Assembly (NCBI RefSeq): GCF_000330505.1
Contig: NW_004443767.1
Coordinates: forward strand, 39,042 to 103,041
Source: Entamoeba invadens IP1
Taxonomy: Eukaryota > Evosea > Mastigamoebida > Endamoebidae
Length of the DNA: 64,000 nucleotides
Direction of reading: 5' to 3'
In this document: one piece after another, positions 11,640 through 21,338 of the stretch
Position numbering within the stretch: the stretch's first letter is position 1
How the letters are laid out: each line of letters starts with the position of its first letter
Made by a program: the position numbers and the translations under genes
Notes under the pieces: generated by a model
Seen by the model: only the letters and a program-made list of their open reading frames with translations
Told to the model about the DNA's origin: nothing
Database searches by the model: none

Positions 11640-11739
11640 GGTCTTTTATCATATATCAAAGGTCTTTTGTCGTTCAAACGTTTAAGAGTTATAATATAGT
11701 AAAAGAACTAATAAGAAATAGTAAAATAGTGGGAGTGAA

Positions 11740-12186
11740 TTAAAGGAAGAAGAGGAGGAGCCGAAGCCAACTTGACCAGTCGGAGTCTTGAGTGACTGAG
11801 GTGGCTGCGTAGACTAATCCAAAGCATATAGAAAGAGATATAAGAGTCAAAATAATAAACATTAAGAGCGATAATGCAGGCCAGATAAAACCAGTCTTCA
11901 CACGAGAGCAACAACACATACACCCATTGATTAACCAGAAACACGGGAAGATAAAACCTAAGACAAATAAGACTATAGAACCATATTTGTCTATAACAGT
12001 GGTTTTGTCCTCATCTTTGGGTTTAAAAGTGCCGTGGGGAATTTGAAGGTCTTGTTCGCGAATCAGAGGAACGGGTTGATACTCAACGGAGGGAGGAGGT
12101 ACGGTTTCTAATTCGGTTTCCGGTTGATGCGGAAGGGAAGGCAACGGTTTGGAATTCAATTGAACGTATTTGATGTTCTTATCCAT
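11740..12186 (-). CDS. Small two-span membrane protein
   Basis: 148 residues. A Pro-rich cytosolic-type N-terminus (about 1-66, with PLPSLPHQP and PPPSVEYQPVPL) is followed by two hydrophobic spans (about 70-92 and 102-128) separated by a Cys-rich turn (CMCCC). The first span holds GFIFPCFWLIN, closely matching GFFVPCLWILL in the plus-strand protein at 20985-21338, so the two look like distant paralogues. The pattern weakly recalls plant L18a-like membrane proteins, but I would not assign that. It converges tail to tail with the LRR-PP2C gene, about 100 bases apart. Confidence 0.65.
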   Translation of the reverse strand: MDKNIKYVQLNSKPLPSLPHQPETELETVPPPSVEYQPVPLIREQDLQIPHGTFKPKDEDKTTVIDKYGSIVLFVLGFIFPCFWLINGCMCCCSRVKTGFIWPALSLLMFIILTLISLSICFGLVYAATSVTQDSDWSSWLRLLLFFL

Positions 12187-12522
12187 ATAATGGTTTCAGA
12201 GTTTGTTTGGTTACTATAGATATGGTAGCTGTTTACTATAATTTAATTATAATGAGGAACACAATAAAAAAGCTTTAAATAGAATTGGAATTTTATTAGT
12301 TAAATTATAAGTTGGTAATGGTTTTATATTAGTTTTGTGATTGTTTCTTTTTTAAACGTCAAAAGAAAGCAAAAATGTTAGTCAGAAAGTAAAAACAATA
12401 ATTTTTATTTGTTTCTATATTGAAATTAATTAATTTAATTAATCAATAAATTAAAATGATTTATTTATAAATATTGGAATTAATACTATTTAAATTTAAA
12501 TATGATGTTCATTTTATGTGAA
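12187..12522. other. A/T-rich spacer upstream of the tRNA gene
   Basis: No gene seen. It separates the divergent membrane-protein gene from the tRNA-Gly gene. Confidence 0.4.
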
Positions 12523-12593
12523 GCATTTGTGGTCTAAGGGCAGAATTCCACCCTTCCAAGGTGGAGATCCGGGTTCGAGTCCCGGCAAATGCA
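12523..12593 (+). tRNA. tRNA-Gly (anticodon UCC)
   Basis: A complete 71-base cloverleaf can be drawn. The acceptor stem pairs GCATTTG with CAAATGC, with A as discriminator. The anticodon stem pairs CCACC with GGTGG around the loop CTTCCAA, giving anticodon TCC at 12555-12557. The T-arm holds GGTTCGAGTCC, which is also the internal B box. No CCA is encoded and there is no intron. No second copy lies nearby, which differs from the tandem tRNA arrays usual in Entamoeba. Confidence 0.95.
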
Positions 12594-12594
12594 C

Positions 12595-12606
12595 TTTTTA
12601 TTTTTT
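12595..12606 (+). terminator. RNA polymerase III terminator
   Basis: Two runs of T (five, then six after one A) begin two bases after the discriminator base of the tRNA gene. This is the expected Pol III stop. Confidence 0.8.
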
Positions 12607-12818
12607 ATCATAATTAAAATTTTCTAAATGCTATTAAATATGGTTAAATTAAAACCATATTTAATAATTCACTCTTTTTTAAAGTAATTCTATTAAAAAT
12701 ATAATTATAATAAAATAATAAAAAAAGTATAATATACCAATTGAATACAACTTTCTTTAATTATTTACTCCAAAGAACTCATTTCTAAACCATTAAAAGA
12801 ACAAAACACAATCGACAA

Positions 12819-15362
12819 TTATTTTGTAGACTTTTTCAAATTGATTTGCTGGAAAAAGACTTCTCCCAACTCAGCAAGCCACTTTCCCTCAATAGCTGTG
12901 ACGCATCTCATATATGAATTCGAAGTGAGAAGTAGTTCATGGTAAATCACATAGTTAGGTTTAACTCCCATATTAAACAATGCCGATGTAGGGTGTAAGA
13001 CACAATTAACACCAGTTCTTAAATTTGCATAACTTTGTCCTTTGATCTTTGCTGCGTTATAGAAGTAGCACGCTGTGATACACTTCCTCAACTTCTCCAA
13101 CTCTCTCCCACATGACACTTCTTTCCCTCCACACTTTCTAAGCATATCCGCAAGTTGCGTCCTCACGTCTTTTGCTTTGTTCATCCCCTTCATATTCACA
13201 AAGTTACTTTCACACCATCGTTTGTCTCCCTCATGCTTCTTCCATTGATTGTAGACATGGACCAACGTGATATGATCAGAGTCCGGCTGATAGAACTTTT
13301 CTCTTGCGGCGTCCGCCTCTTCTTCTCTTTCTTTAGGTCTTACAAAGACGTTTGGTACTGTCAGCATAGCTGCAATAGTCAATGCCTCTTCACTACAATT
13401 GTACTCTTCTGATGTTATTAATAACTTCCCTAGTGCTGGTTCTAATGGAAACTCAGACATCTTCTTCCCCAATTGCGTCAGTGCACCACTTTCATTTAAT
13501 GCACCTAACACCCATAACTCATACATCGAGTTCATCACTGACTCTTCACTCGGGGGGTCTAACATCTCAAAGTCTATGACCTTCTCTATCCCAATCGCTT
13601 TTAACAACAAAATGGTGTTACTCAGATTCGTCCGCTGAATCTCAGGTATCGGCGCGTCAAGCAAATCACGGTTATACGTCGACTCAGTAAACATCCGATA
13701 ACACACCCCACTCTGCGTTCGTCCCGCTCGGCCCTTCCGTTGCTCCGCATTTTGTTTACTCTCCGGAAAGACTTGAAGCGAGTCCATCCCGATCTTCGGG
13801 TTGTACACCTTCCATTTCCCAAGACCCGAGTCGATGACAAAGCGGACTCCATTGACCGTCAAGGAGGTTTCTGCTATATTCGTCGCAACAATCACTTTCC
13901 GGTTCTCACTTTCCTCAAAGATCTTCTTTTGCGCCTCCGACGAGAGTTGACTATAAATAGGAATGACTTCTAAGGGCTTTTCCACTTTCTTTCCTAGATC
14001 GCGTAACTTCTCTCTTACTATCTCACATGTGATTTCGATGTCTTCTTGTCCAGTCATGAACACTAAGATATCCCCCGGACCTTGATGCGTGTGTATACTG
14101 ATGATCTCTCGTGTCGCAGTCTCTATATAATCACTTGGGGACGACCGCATGTAATTCACTTTCACTGGAAAGGTCCTCCCTTCAATATGTAAGACGGGAA
14201 TCCTCCCAAAGAAGTTCGACAGTTTGTTCTCATCTATCGTAGCTGATGTTATGACTAAACGGATATCACTTCTCTCACGAAGAACTCGTTTTAAGACTCC
14301 AAAGAGGATGTCAGTATTCAAACTTCTTTCATGGGCTTCATCCATGATAATAACACTGTACTTATCAAGAAAGGGGTCCGTCACTATTTCCCGTAACAGA
14401 ATCCCGTCCGTCATAAACTTCACTCGCGTCTTGGGCGACGTCTTGTCCTCAAACCGAATGGTGTATCCTACTAATGAACCTACCGTACTACTCATTTCAA
14501 CACTCACACGCTCACACACACTCACTGCAGCGACTCGTCGCGGTTGTGTACAGCCGATGATTCCTTTTTTACCAAACCCACTCTCATAAAGGTATTGGAC
14601 TATTTGTGTTGTTTTGCCTGACCCCGTCTCACCAACTATAATAACGGCTTGATTCTCACGAATCGTGTTAATAATGTCCATCCGCTTCTTATGTATTGGT
14701 AATTCTTCCCGCACCTTTTTGATCTTCGCGCGCACCACAAAGGGGTCTTCCTCGTCTTTTTGATGCGTTTTTGAGTCACTTTTCAAACTTTTGTCTGTTT
14801 GGATTGAAGTGGTATTCCCATGTGTCTCGTGCAGTTTCGATAAAGCAGTGTCACTCTCTAACACCTTTTTACTCCCCTTTTCCTTCTCTTTTCGTTCACG
14901 AAATTTGATTAACGTCTCGCTGCCTGTCTTTGAGAGTTTTGCTATATCCGACGTCGCGTCCTTAAGTGGTACAACAACAGAAGCTTGTTGTAACCTTCCT
15001 TGCATCCCTTCCATGAACTGTGGGATAATCTTTTTGACCAAAATTTGGACTTCCTCTTCTTCCTCTATAACTCCACTCTTCTCTGCTCTTTTGACACCTC
15101 CCGCAACCATTTGTCCCTCCGCCCAACTATCTCCCGCGTCCTTATTCTTTGGATTAAGCATCAACGCAAGCTCGACCTCTTGTTTCTGCTGGTCGTTAAT
15201 TTCGTCGTCATAAAATTCAAGGAGCGGGTCTGAGTCGTCGCTTTTCTCCGTTGTTCGTGAAACCCTAACAATTTTTGTGTCGCCCCATACCCCGCCGATG
15301 GTCTCCGTCAACGTCTCAGGAAGTCGCTTCTTTCCTTTGTCCTCATATTCGTAGCGCTTCAT
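12819..15362 (-). CDS. PRP16: PRP16/DHX38-type DEAH-box spliceosomal RNA helicase
   Basis: 847 residues. After a charged N-terminal region (1-210) comes the DEAH helicase core: Walker A GETGSGKTT (244-252), CTQPRRVAA, DEAH (341-344), SAT (373-375), then IVATNIAETSLT and QRKGRAGR in the second RecA domain. The C-terminal winged-helix, ratchet and OB regions end in LHPTSALFNMG and CVTAIEGKWLAELG. The C-terminal half is closer to Prp16/DHX38 than to Prp2, Prp22 or Prp43 from memory of those sequences. Prp16 remodels the spliceosome after the first splicing step. The N-terminus is shorter than in animals. Start is the first ATG; only 76 bases separate it from the RPB10 stop codon upstream. Confidence 0.88.
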   Translation of the reverse strand: MKRYEYEDKGKKRLPETLTETIGGVWGDTKIVRVSRTTEKSDDSDPLLEFYDDEINDQQKQEVELALMLNPKNKDAGDSWAEGQMVAGGVKRAEKSGVIEEEEEVQILVKKIIPQFMEGMQGRLQQASVVVPLKDATSDIAKLSKTGSETLIKFRERKEKEKGSKKVLESDTALSKLHETHGNTTSIQTDKSLKSDSKTHQKDEEDPFVVRAKIKKVREELPIHKKRMDIINTIRENQAVIIVGETGSGKTTQIVQYLYESGFGKKGIIGCTQPRRVAAVSVCERVSVEMSSTVGSLVGYTIRFEDKTSPKTRVKFMTDGILLREIVTDPFLDKYSVIIMDEAHERSLNTDILFGVLKRVLRERSDIRLVITSATIDENKLSNFFGRIPVLHIEGRTFPVKVNYMRSSPSDYIETATREIISIHTHQGPGDILVFMTGQEDIEITCEIVREKLRDLGKKVEKPLEVIPIYSQLSSEAQKKIFEESENRKVIVATNIAETSLTVNGVRFVIDSGLGKWKVYNPKIGMDSLQVFPESKQNAEQRKGRAGRTQSGVCYRMFTESTYNRDLLDAPIPEIQRTNLSNTILLLKAIGIEKVIDFEMLDPPSEESVMNSMYELWVLGALNESGALTQLGKKMSEFPLEPALGKLLITSEEYNCSEEALTIAAMLTVPNVFVRPKEREEEADAAREKFYQPDSDHITLVHVYNQWKKHEGDKRWCESNFVNMKGMNKAKDVRTQLADMLRKCGGKEVSCGRELEKLRKCITACYFYNAAKIKGQSYANLRTGVNCVLHPTSALFNMGVKPNYVIYHELLLTSNSYMRCVTAIEGKWLAELGEVFFQQINLKKSTK

Positions 15363-15438
15363 TGTCTTCTGATAATAACAATTTCAGTTATAAAAAAGTG
15401 AAAGGAATGACAAAGAAACAATCAAGCAGTCGGTTAAA

Positions 15439-15651
15439 TTATTGTTTGAGCTTCTCGGAAGGCAAATCGTATGAAGAGAGTGTTCCTATCAAGTTAACGT
15501 GTGAGATCAACATTCTTCGGCAACAATAGCGGTCAATGCCAAGTTCAGAAAAGACCTGATCCATCGGCATTTGTTTCGAGAGGTGATAGAACTCGTCCCA
15601 TTTGTTCCCAATGACTTTGCCGCACGTGAAGCATCTAACTGGGATGATCAT
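15439..15651 (-). CDS. RPB10: RNA polymerases I/II/III subunit RPB10 (RPABC5)
   Basis: 70 residues, the usual family length. It opens with the near-invariant MIIPVRCFTCGK and keeps the second zinc pair in RYCCRRML, giving the expected four cysteines (two CxxC-type and CC). RPB10 is shared by all three nuclear RNA polymerases and stabilises the RPB2-RPB3-RPB11 interface. The C-terminal segment is slightly longer and divergent. It lies between the NOPCHAP1-like gene (128 bases upstream) and PRP16 (76 bases downstream), all on the minus strand. Confidence 0.97.
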   Translation of the reverse strand: MIIPVRCFTCGKVIGNKWDEFYHLSKQMPMDQVFSELGIDRYCCRRMLISHVNLIGTLSSYDLPSEKLKQ

Positions 15652-15779
15652 GTTTTACTTTTTTCGAGTTCTTCAGCTCCCTTTTTTTATTTCTCGGCTT
15701 TTCGTCTGCTATTTATGGAAATCTCTGAAAAAAATAATTAGGGTTCCGTTCGACAACTTTGAGGCTTAACTTCCACTAA

Positions 15780-16124
15780 TCAAATCTCTTCAATACAACA
15801 TTCAGACTCGGAGCCACTCCCTTTCTCTTCTAAGACGCCAAGAGCTATATCCATCTCAACGTAACATTTCCCGTCAGTCGTCTCCTTCTTCGTGTCTTCT
15901 GAAGTAGGGTTTGACTTGTCCAATGGTTCAATATCAACATCCTTCTCACCAACCGTCACTCCTTTGTTCGCTTCAGCCATCATCGGAAGAAATCGTTTCG
16001 CTCGCAAAAGTGCTTCGCTCGCTCCTACTTTCGTCGTAAAGCCTCGCTTCACTTCTCCAACCTCCATCACCATCGGAGTGTTCCGCTTCTCGCCGTTTTC
16101 AACTAATAACATCGACTTGTCCAT
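15780..16124 (-). CDS. NOPCHAP1/DUF4598-like small protein
   Basis: 114 residues. Two segments match the family of human NOPCHAP1 (C12orf45), in the same order: LLRAKRFLPMMAEAN (about 40-54), like the family's LLxxxxxFLPQMARAN, and VEMDIALGVLEEKGSGSESE (about 88-107), like its MDVAL plus acidic Ser tail. In animals this protein links NOP58 to the R2TP chaperone for box C/D snoRNP assembly. The match is short and made from memory, so the call is moderate. The tight same-strand cluster with RPB10 is compatible with a role in RNA-machinery assembly but does not prove it. Confidence 0.55.
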   Translation of the reverse strand: MDKSMLLVENGEKRNTPMVMEVGEVKRGFTTKVGASEALLRAKRFLPMMAEANKGVTVGEKDVDIEPLDKSNPTSEDTKKETTDGKCYVEMDIALGVLEEKGSGSESECCIEEI

Positions 16125-16415
16125 CGCTTCTAATTATATAGTTCTTTATGGTTTTTATATAGTTCTGAATAAGTCAAACAGTACTGTACTATAAATAAAT
16201 TATAATTATTCCATATATATGATACACCATTTATTTTATTATTAATATAGTAATTAAAATCCATTAATTGATAATTAATATTCAATTGGATTTTTCTATT
16301 TATACACCGTTAAGTACAAATAAAAGTATTTATAAACTATTTATATTAGTAAAGTAATTATAACATTAATTATACAGAGATATAGTAAATCAAACAAATA
16401 GTGAATTAATCTTCG

Positions 16416-17801
16416 TTAGTTTTTACCATATTTTCTTAAAGTGTCCTCGACTTTAGTCTTCTTATCTTCTATAATGTTCAGTTGCCTTTCCATTCTATCG
16501 GACAAGTCGTTTACCTTTTGGGTTGAGTCCATTGCAAGTCTGGACGTCTCTGAGTTCAATTGTGTGACATCTTGTAATAATGTGACGGTCTTTTTATTCA
16601 TCTCACGCATCTTCAAGTAATCCTCTCGATCTTTTCCTGAGAACAATTTAAGTGCTGTTTCATCGTCAACAGTAGCTTGGATTTGCCCTTTAATGGCAGG
16701 AGACCCCAAAAAGGTCTTAGTAATTCGCTCGTCACCAAAGTCGAAGACACGGGAGTTGGGCTCGAACGTCACGGAGACGTTTGTTCCTTTCAACACGAAA
16801 TATCGAATGAAAATTTCGTTGACGATGAATTGCAAACACGTCGCGAAAAGTCTAAGGCGCGACTTTTCTTTGCCGACGGAGTCTAATGAAATGTTGAGAT
16901 GTAAAGGCCGAGCACGCATGAAGAGGCCAGTGATGCTTTTTATATCAAATTGCCGCGTTAATAACTTTTTCTTTGTATTTGCGCTTTCCTCGTTGATTTT
17001 GATCTCCGCGTCGAAGATGGATAAGACCGCTGGTATTAGAGTGTCATTCTCCAATTTCCACAAAACTTTAATTTCGATCTTTTGCGGGGTGGGTAGTTGT
17101 TTGAGTTGTTCGGTGAGGACCTGTGGTTCGAGAACCGGGGGCGGATTTTTTTTAATTTTATTGGTGTATTGTAATTTTATTTCATAAGTGATAGAATTGA
17201 TTGCTTCGATGTTATCGTCGATGTCGTCCAACGTTTCTTCGTTTTTGTCCAACATTTTGTTAATATATTGTAAAGTGCTTTGTTGAGCTTCCAATTCTCT
17301 TTTAGTGTCCAACTTTAATAATTTCACTTCTTGTGCTGTAGTTAATGCTGTTTGAGCAGTCTCAAAGTCGAACCCTGAGACTCTATTTTGAGGTATATTT
17401 TCTAATGTATGTGTTTTATAGACACTTAACTTAAGTAAAGCGAATGGGTAGAGAAATAAATAATTCATTAAGTTGTAACATTCAGTCGCACCTAAGAGCG
17501 GCGAAAAGGTATATTTAGTACCTATTGTATCTATCATCAATATTTCATCTGTTATAGATATTAAATCAGAAATACGAATACTTATATTCCCCTTTACAAA
17601 TATAGGAACATAACAAAAGAAGTTTTGAGTGATATGCATCTTTCCTTTTGTAGATCCATTCGTCATTTTTAAAGTTCCAGTGTACGTTTGTATGACATCC
17701 TCGTCGTCGTTGAGAGCAAAAGCTTTGCGAATGTCCTTTGAAACTTGGATGTGGTGACTCGCTATTTTCTCGTCTTTGCCAGTGATCCGTTTCTCGGCCA
17801 T
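16416..17801 (-). CDS. GRAM-domain, SNAP-47-like Qbc-SNARE candidate
   Basis: I start at the ATG at 17801, giving 461 residues; the frame is open further upstream without an ATG. Order: a GRAM/PH-like domain (about 30-118), a first helix (about 145-208), a middle beta-rich domain (about 238-375) and a C-terminal heptad helix (about 395-458). The first helix contains MLDKNEETLDDIDDNIEAIN, which aligns with the Qb helix of SNAP-25 around its zero layer. The last helix (RLAMDSTQKVNDLSDRM) aligns with the Qc helix. Order and length match human SNAP-47 (464 residues). There is no membrane span or palmitoylation Cys cluster. At the expected zero-layer glutamines I read Asn187 and Leu433. Function would be membrane fusion, but this is inference. 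Confidence 0.55.
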   Translation of the reverse strand: MAEKRITGKDEKIASHHIQVSKDIRKAFALNDDEDVIQTYTGTLKMTNGSTKGKMHITQNFFCYVPIFVKGNISIRISDLISITDEILMIDTIGTKYTFSPLLGATECYNLMNYLFLYPFALLKLSVYKTHTLENIPQNRVSGFDFETAQTALTTAQEVKLLKLDTKRELEAQQSTLQYINKMLDKNEETLDDIDDNIEAINSITYEIKLQYTNKIKKNPPPVLEPQVLTEQLKQLPTPQKIEIKVLWKLENDTLIPAVLSIFDAEIKINEESANTKKKLLTRQFDIKSITGLFMRARPLHLNISLDSVGKEKSRLRLFATCLQFIVNEIFIRYFVLKGTNVSVTFEPNSRVFDFGDERITKTFLGSPAIKGQIQATVDDETALKLFSGKDREDYLKMREMNKKTVTLLQDVTQLNSETSRLAMDSTQKVNDLSDRMERQLNIIEDKKTKVEDTLRKYGKN

Positions 17802-19293
17802 AAAACACTCGATTATTTTTTTCAAGTTTTGTAGTAATTTCCATTTCAATGTCCATCAATTTTTGATTTTTTAATTACTCTAACACCGTTTTTTTTAAAT
17901 CAAATTGGATAGCAGTTCTTTTTTTACTATTCATTTTATAGTAAGATACTATATATATACTTGTTATTGGTGAGTGAATTGTTCTCTGACTAGAATTCCT
18001 TTTATTGTTCAAGTGAAAACAAAATAATACTCCATTTTTGGCTATAAAGCGGGATTAAAAGTAAATCAAAGTATTTAAAAAGTATTAATATAAAAACAAC
18101 TCTAATTATTGTTAAAAAGACCAATTATAGTTTATTTTTACTATTTTTTTATAATTTGTCTTGAACATTTTGAGGATGACTTGAAACTTATTTTATTCGT
18201 TGTGAATTAAAAATATATTTTTAGATAATATTTTGGGTTAATAACACTTTATTAGTATTTTTCCATATTTTATTGAATTGAAAAAGATGTATTTTTGAAA
18301 AAACAAAAAAAATTACAAAATTTTCGAAATGCCAAAACAATTTCGTCTTTTTATTTTTGAGTTGGTTGTAATTTGTTATTATATTATAATGATTGGTAAA
18401 AAAAATTATAATAAATAATTCTTGATATAATAATTTAAATTATAATTAAAAATAATTGAATGTAATATAATATCTAATACAAAATAATAACAAAATATGT
18501 TAAAATTTTAATTAATAAGTTATGTTATAATTATTAAAAATATTAAATAAAATAATAAAATTTTTTAACATAATAATATAAATTAATTGGATAGTTATGA
18601 CATTAAAAAAATAAAAATAAAAAGAAAAGGCTTGTATTCCAAATAAAAACATAAAATAGTGGGTGGGGATACTTAAACAATGGCTGAAAAGTCTTATTTC
18701 AATAAAATAAAGACGGATTTTATTTTTTTTGTTTAGATAATGGTGAAGAAAGTTGTTCTTTTAATTTATTTAATTTATATAATACAACACGATATAACTA
18801 TACCAACTAATATAATTTTAGTTTAAATATACATTTATTGTTATTTTAAATAAATAACAATAATTAAATTAAAATAATACCAGGAATTTGAAAAAAAAAT
18901 AAAAATAGATTTTAACAACAACACAATATAAAGCGGATCATTTTAAATTTTTTTTTAACAAACGACAATACTAAAATTAATCAATTTTTAATAAAATCCC
19001 GTTTATTAACGATAACCCGCCCAACTTTATAAATAAAGAAATGAAGTTGTTTAACTTTTTCCATAAATAGAATCATTACCTTCGAAGATAATAAAAACAA
19101 CAAACTACATCTAAAAATAAAATTACTATAATATACTAGTTTTGAAATACCAATCAAACACAAGCATCCTAAATTCAACCAAATTCTGAAATAACCTCTT
19201 GTATTATACATCAATAGTAAATCAATTAAATTAAATAGTACAAGAATATGGTTTACCAAGCAAAAATAAGACTTGAAAAAGACTAAAAAAGCA
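17802..19293. other. Long A/T-rich intergenic region between divergent genes
   Basis: About 1.5 kb without a supportable gene. Small frames exist, such as 28 codons starting ATGGTGAAGAAAG near 18739, but base composition does not change across them. No repeat element was recognised. Confidence 0.45.
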
Positions 19294-20481
19294 ATGTTTC
19301 CGTATGTTGAGAAGCCGACAGCAACGCCGGCGTATTGCTCCGAGTCGACTCAGTCATTAGCACCTCAATTTTCATCTCAAGTGCGATATAGTGCGTTATC
19401 CCCAATTAGTGTCGACCGGCCCCCTTTTACAATGTCTCCCGATTTATTGAACCCCCCCGAAGTCCCTCGTTTTCACCCGATTACTGTGCAAACCCTTGAG
19501 ACCCAATTATCGACATATTCGAAGCCAACACCATCACAATTTACACAAAATGCATTTTCACCGTTTCAAAGGCGATTTCAAAAGACCAGTGCGATCAAAG
19601 AAGAAGAACCAAAACCATTTCAGAAGTATGAGGGAACGGGGTATACTTCAAATTCATTCACTCAACAAAAACTTCCAAATCAAACTTTTTCTTCCTTTCA
19701 AAACATCTCACACTTCGCACCTGTTGCTCCTCCACCACAATCCCTCTTCAAAAAATGCGTCCCTCCTGTCATCCAAGCTAGAAGACAACCAGAAGTTAAA
19801 ACAGAAAACTTCGACTTGTCCTTCTCGGAAAAGACTACGTCGAGCTTTAACGACATCTCCCCAACTCGAACAGTCTTTTCCCCTATTAATTTGGTCCAAA
19901 CTAATCAAACACAAACATCAAATGTCTTGAGATACCCAAGACCCGTCTCAGCAACAAGCGAAATCCTCTTCCAACCGTCGTATACACACAACTCTATGTT
20001 CTCCCCTCTCAACCAAAACTTCTGTCTCCAACAAAACACCCCGTTCGAACGACCACAAAGCGTCCCGACTAATTCCGCAGTGGCTGAATTGACAATACCG
20101 AAAGAACTCGAAACACATCGAATCACTAAATACGAGGGTCTCAGCGAATTTCAGACGTACGAGGAGGCGATGCAGGCACTCAATGAATGGGCAAAGGACG
20201 TTGGAGTCGTTTTGAGAAAGGGAAGCGGAAATAACAAATCGATGAAAGACGGAACGAAGAGGAAAGTCGTCTTAGTGTGTCAATGTTCAGGGAAATATAG
20301 GAGTTGCTCGGGGTCTCCTACAGAAGAAGTCGAGTTGAGTAAAATTAATGAAAAGACTAAGGGGACAAGAAAAAGAAGATCAAAAAAGACGGGGTGCCCA
20401 TTTAGAATTAATTTGAATTTTAGAACGAAAACTAACACGTGGAATATCACTAAGATGATCTGTGAACATAACCATTTATGA
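19294..20481 (+). CDS. FAR1-type zinc-binding DNA-binding protein
   Basis: 395 residues from the ATG at 19294; the frame is open seven codons upstream without an ATG. The first 270 residues are a Pro/Ser/Gln/Phe-rich disordered region. The C-terminal 105 residues form a FAR1/WRKY-GCM1-type domain: FQTYEEAMQALNEWAKDVG start, VCQCSGKYRSC, KKTGCPFRINL, then CEHNHL at the very end, which supplies the C-C-H-H zinc ligands. FAR1 domains descend from Mutator-like transposases, but no transposase or SWIM domain follows, so this is probably a domesticated transcription factor. Single exon. Confidence 0.75.
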   Translation: MFPYVEKPTATPAYCSESTQSLAPQFSSQVRYSALSPISVDRPPFTMSPDLLNPPEVPRFHPITVQTLETQLSTYSKPTPSQFTQNAFSPFQRRFQKTSAIKEEEPKPFQKYEGTGYTSNSFTQQKLPNQTFSSFQNISHFAPVAPPPQSLFKKCVPPVIQARRQPEVKTENFDLSFSEKTTSSFNDISPTRTVFSPINLVQTNQTQTSNVLRYPRPVSATSEILFQPSYTHNSMFSPLNQNFCLQQNTPFERPQSVPTNSAVAELTIPKELETHRITKYEGLSEFQTYEEAMQALNEWAKDVGVVLRKGSGNNKSMKDGTKRKVVLVCQCSGKYRSCSGSPTEEVELSKINEKTKGTRKRRSKKTGCPFRINLNFRTKTNTWNITKMICEHNHL

Positions 20482-20984
20482 TTTATATCTTTTACTATTT
20501 ACTTCGCTTGTTAAACAATTGTTTTGTGTTGAATCCGTTTTGTTATTTGTTGTTTGTTCTTGTCTGTCAAAATCTGGAAATCGTTCACTCTTGTCGTAGT
20601 TTGAAGACGGAAAAACGAACTGTTTAATTTATTCAAATTGAATTGAAAATAGTTTTTTTATAGTTTAAAAAGTTAACTATGGTTTAACTAGAGTTGAAAT
20701 TGTTATTTTATTATAAAAATATAAATTTGAATTAATTATTAATATACTAGTAAAATATTAAAATATACTATAATAGAAAGGTGAATAAAGAAAATATAGA
20801 AAAGAAAACAATTACATTTTTATAAATATAAAATCTAATCTATAATAAAATAATAAAATATTAATTTATTATTTTAAAAGACTTATAATAATTTGATACG
20901 TTTTTAGTTAATATATTTATAGCTATAGTTCAATATTAGTAACATATAGTAAACACAGACATAAAAATAAAAAGATAAGGAAAA
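20482..20984. other. A/T-rich spacer
   Basis: No gene, RNA or clear repeat found. Confidence 0.4.
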
Positions 20985-21338
20985 ATGTTAGACTCCAGAA
21001 AAAGAATCTTCAAAGCCAAAAATTGGTGTATAATGTCAAATATGTTAACTGTACCAAGTTTAGCTGATTTTGAAGTGGAAATGGACATTTTTCGTTCTAA
21101 AATACAAATAAAAGAACCAGAGTACGTAAGTCCAATGATGTCTGTTTTACTCTTAGGAAGTGGGTTCTTTGTTCCTTGTCTTTGGATTTTACTCGCTTTT
21201 TATGCTTTTCAAGGAAAAACACATAGTGATGATATAACTCCGTATATAGCTCTAGGATTGTTTGTGACTGAATGCTCTTTACTGGTCGTTGGAAGCTTAG
21301 TTCTGCTTGTTTGGAACTTTACTGATGTAATTCAATGA
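20985..21338 (+). CDS. Small two-span membrane protein, paralogue-like
   Basis: 117 residues. A charged N-terminus (about 1-48) precedes two spans (about 50-72 and 82-112). GFFVPCLWILLAF in the first span matches GFIFPCFWLINGC in the minus-strand protein at 11740-12186, and spacing between spans is similar. There is no signal peptide. Function unknown. Two other in-frame methionines (17 and 20) could be the true start. Confidence 0.6.
   Translation: MLDSRKRIFKAKNWCIMSNMLTVPSLADFEVEMDIFRSKIQIKEPEYVSPMMSVLLLGSGFFVPCLWILLAFYAFQGKTHSDDITPYIALGLFVTECSLLVVGSLVLLVWNFTDVIQ

Noticed and set aside
12819..15362. Numerous plus-strand frames across PRP16
   Set aside because: They are antisense shadows of a clear DEAH helicase with intact motifs.
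15439..15651. Reading the NOPCHAP1-RPB10-PRP16 cluster as an operon
   Set aside because: No evidence of polycistronic transcription; short spacers are common in Entamoeba.
18739..18825. 28-codon hydrophobic frame starting ATGGTGAAG
   Set aside because: Too short, A/T-rich and not distinguishable from chance.
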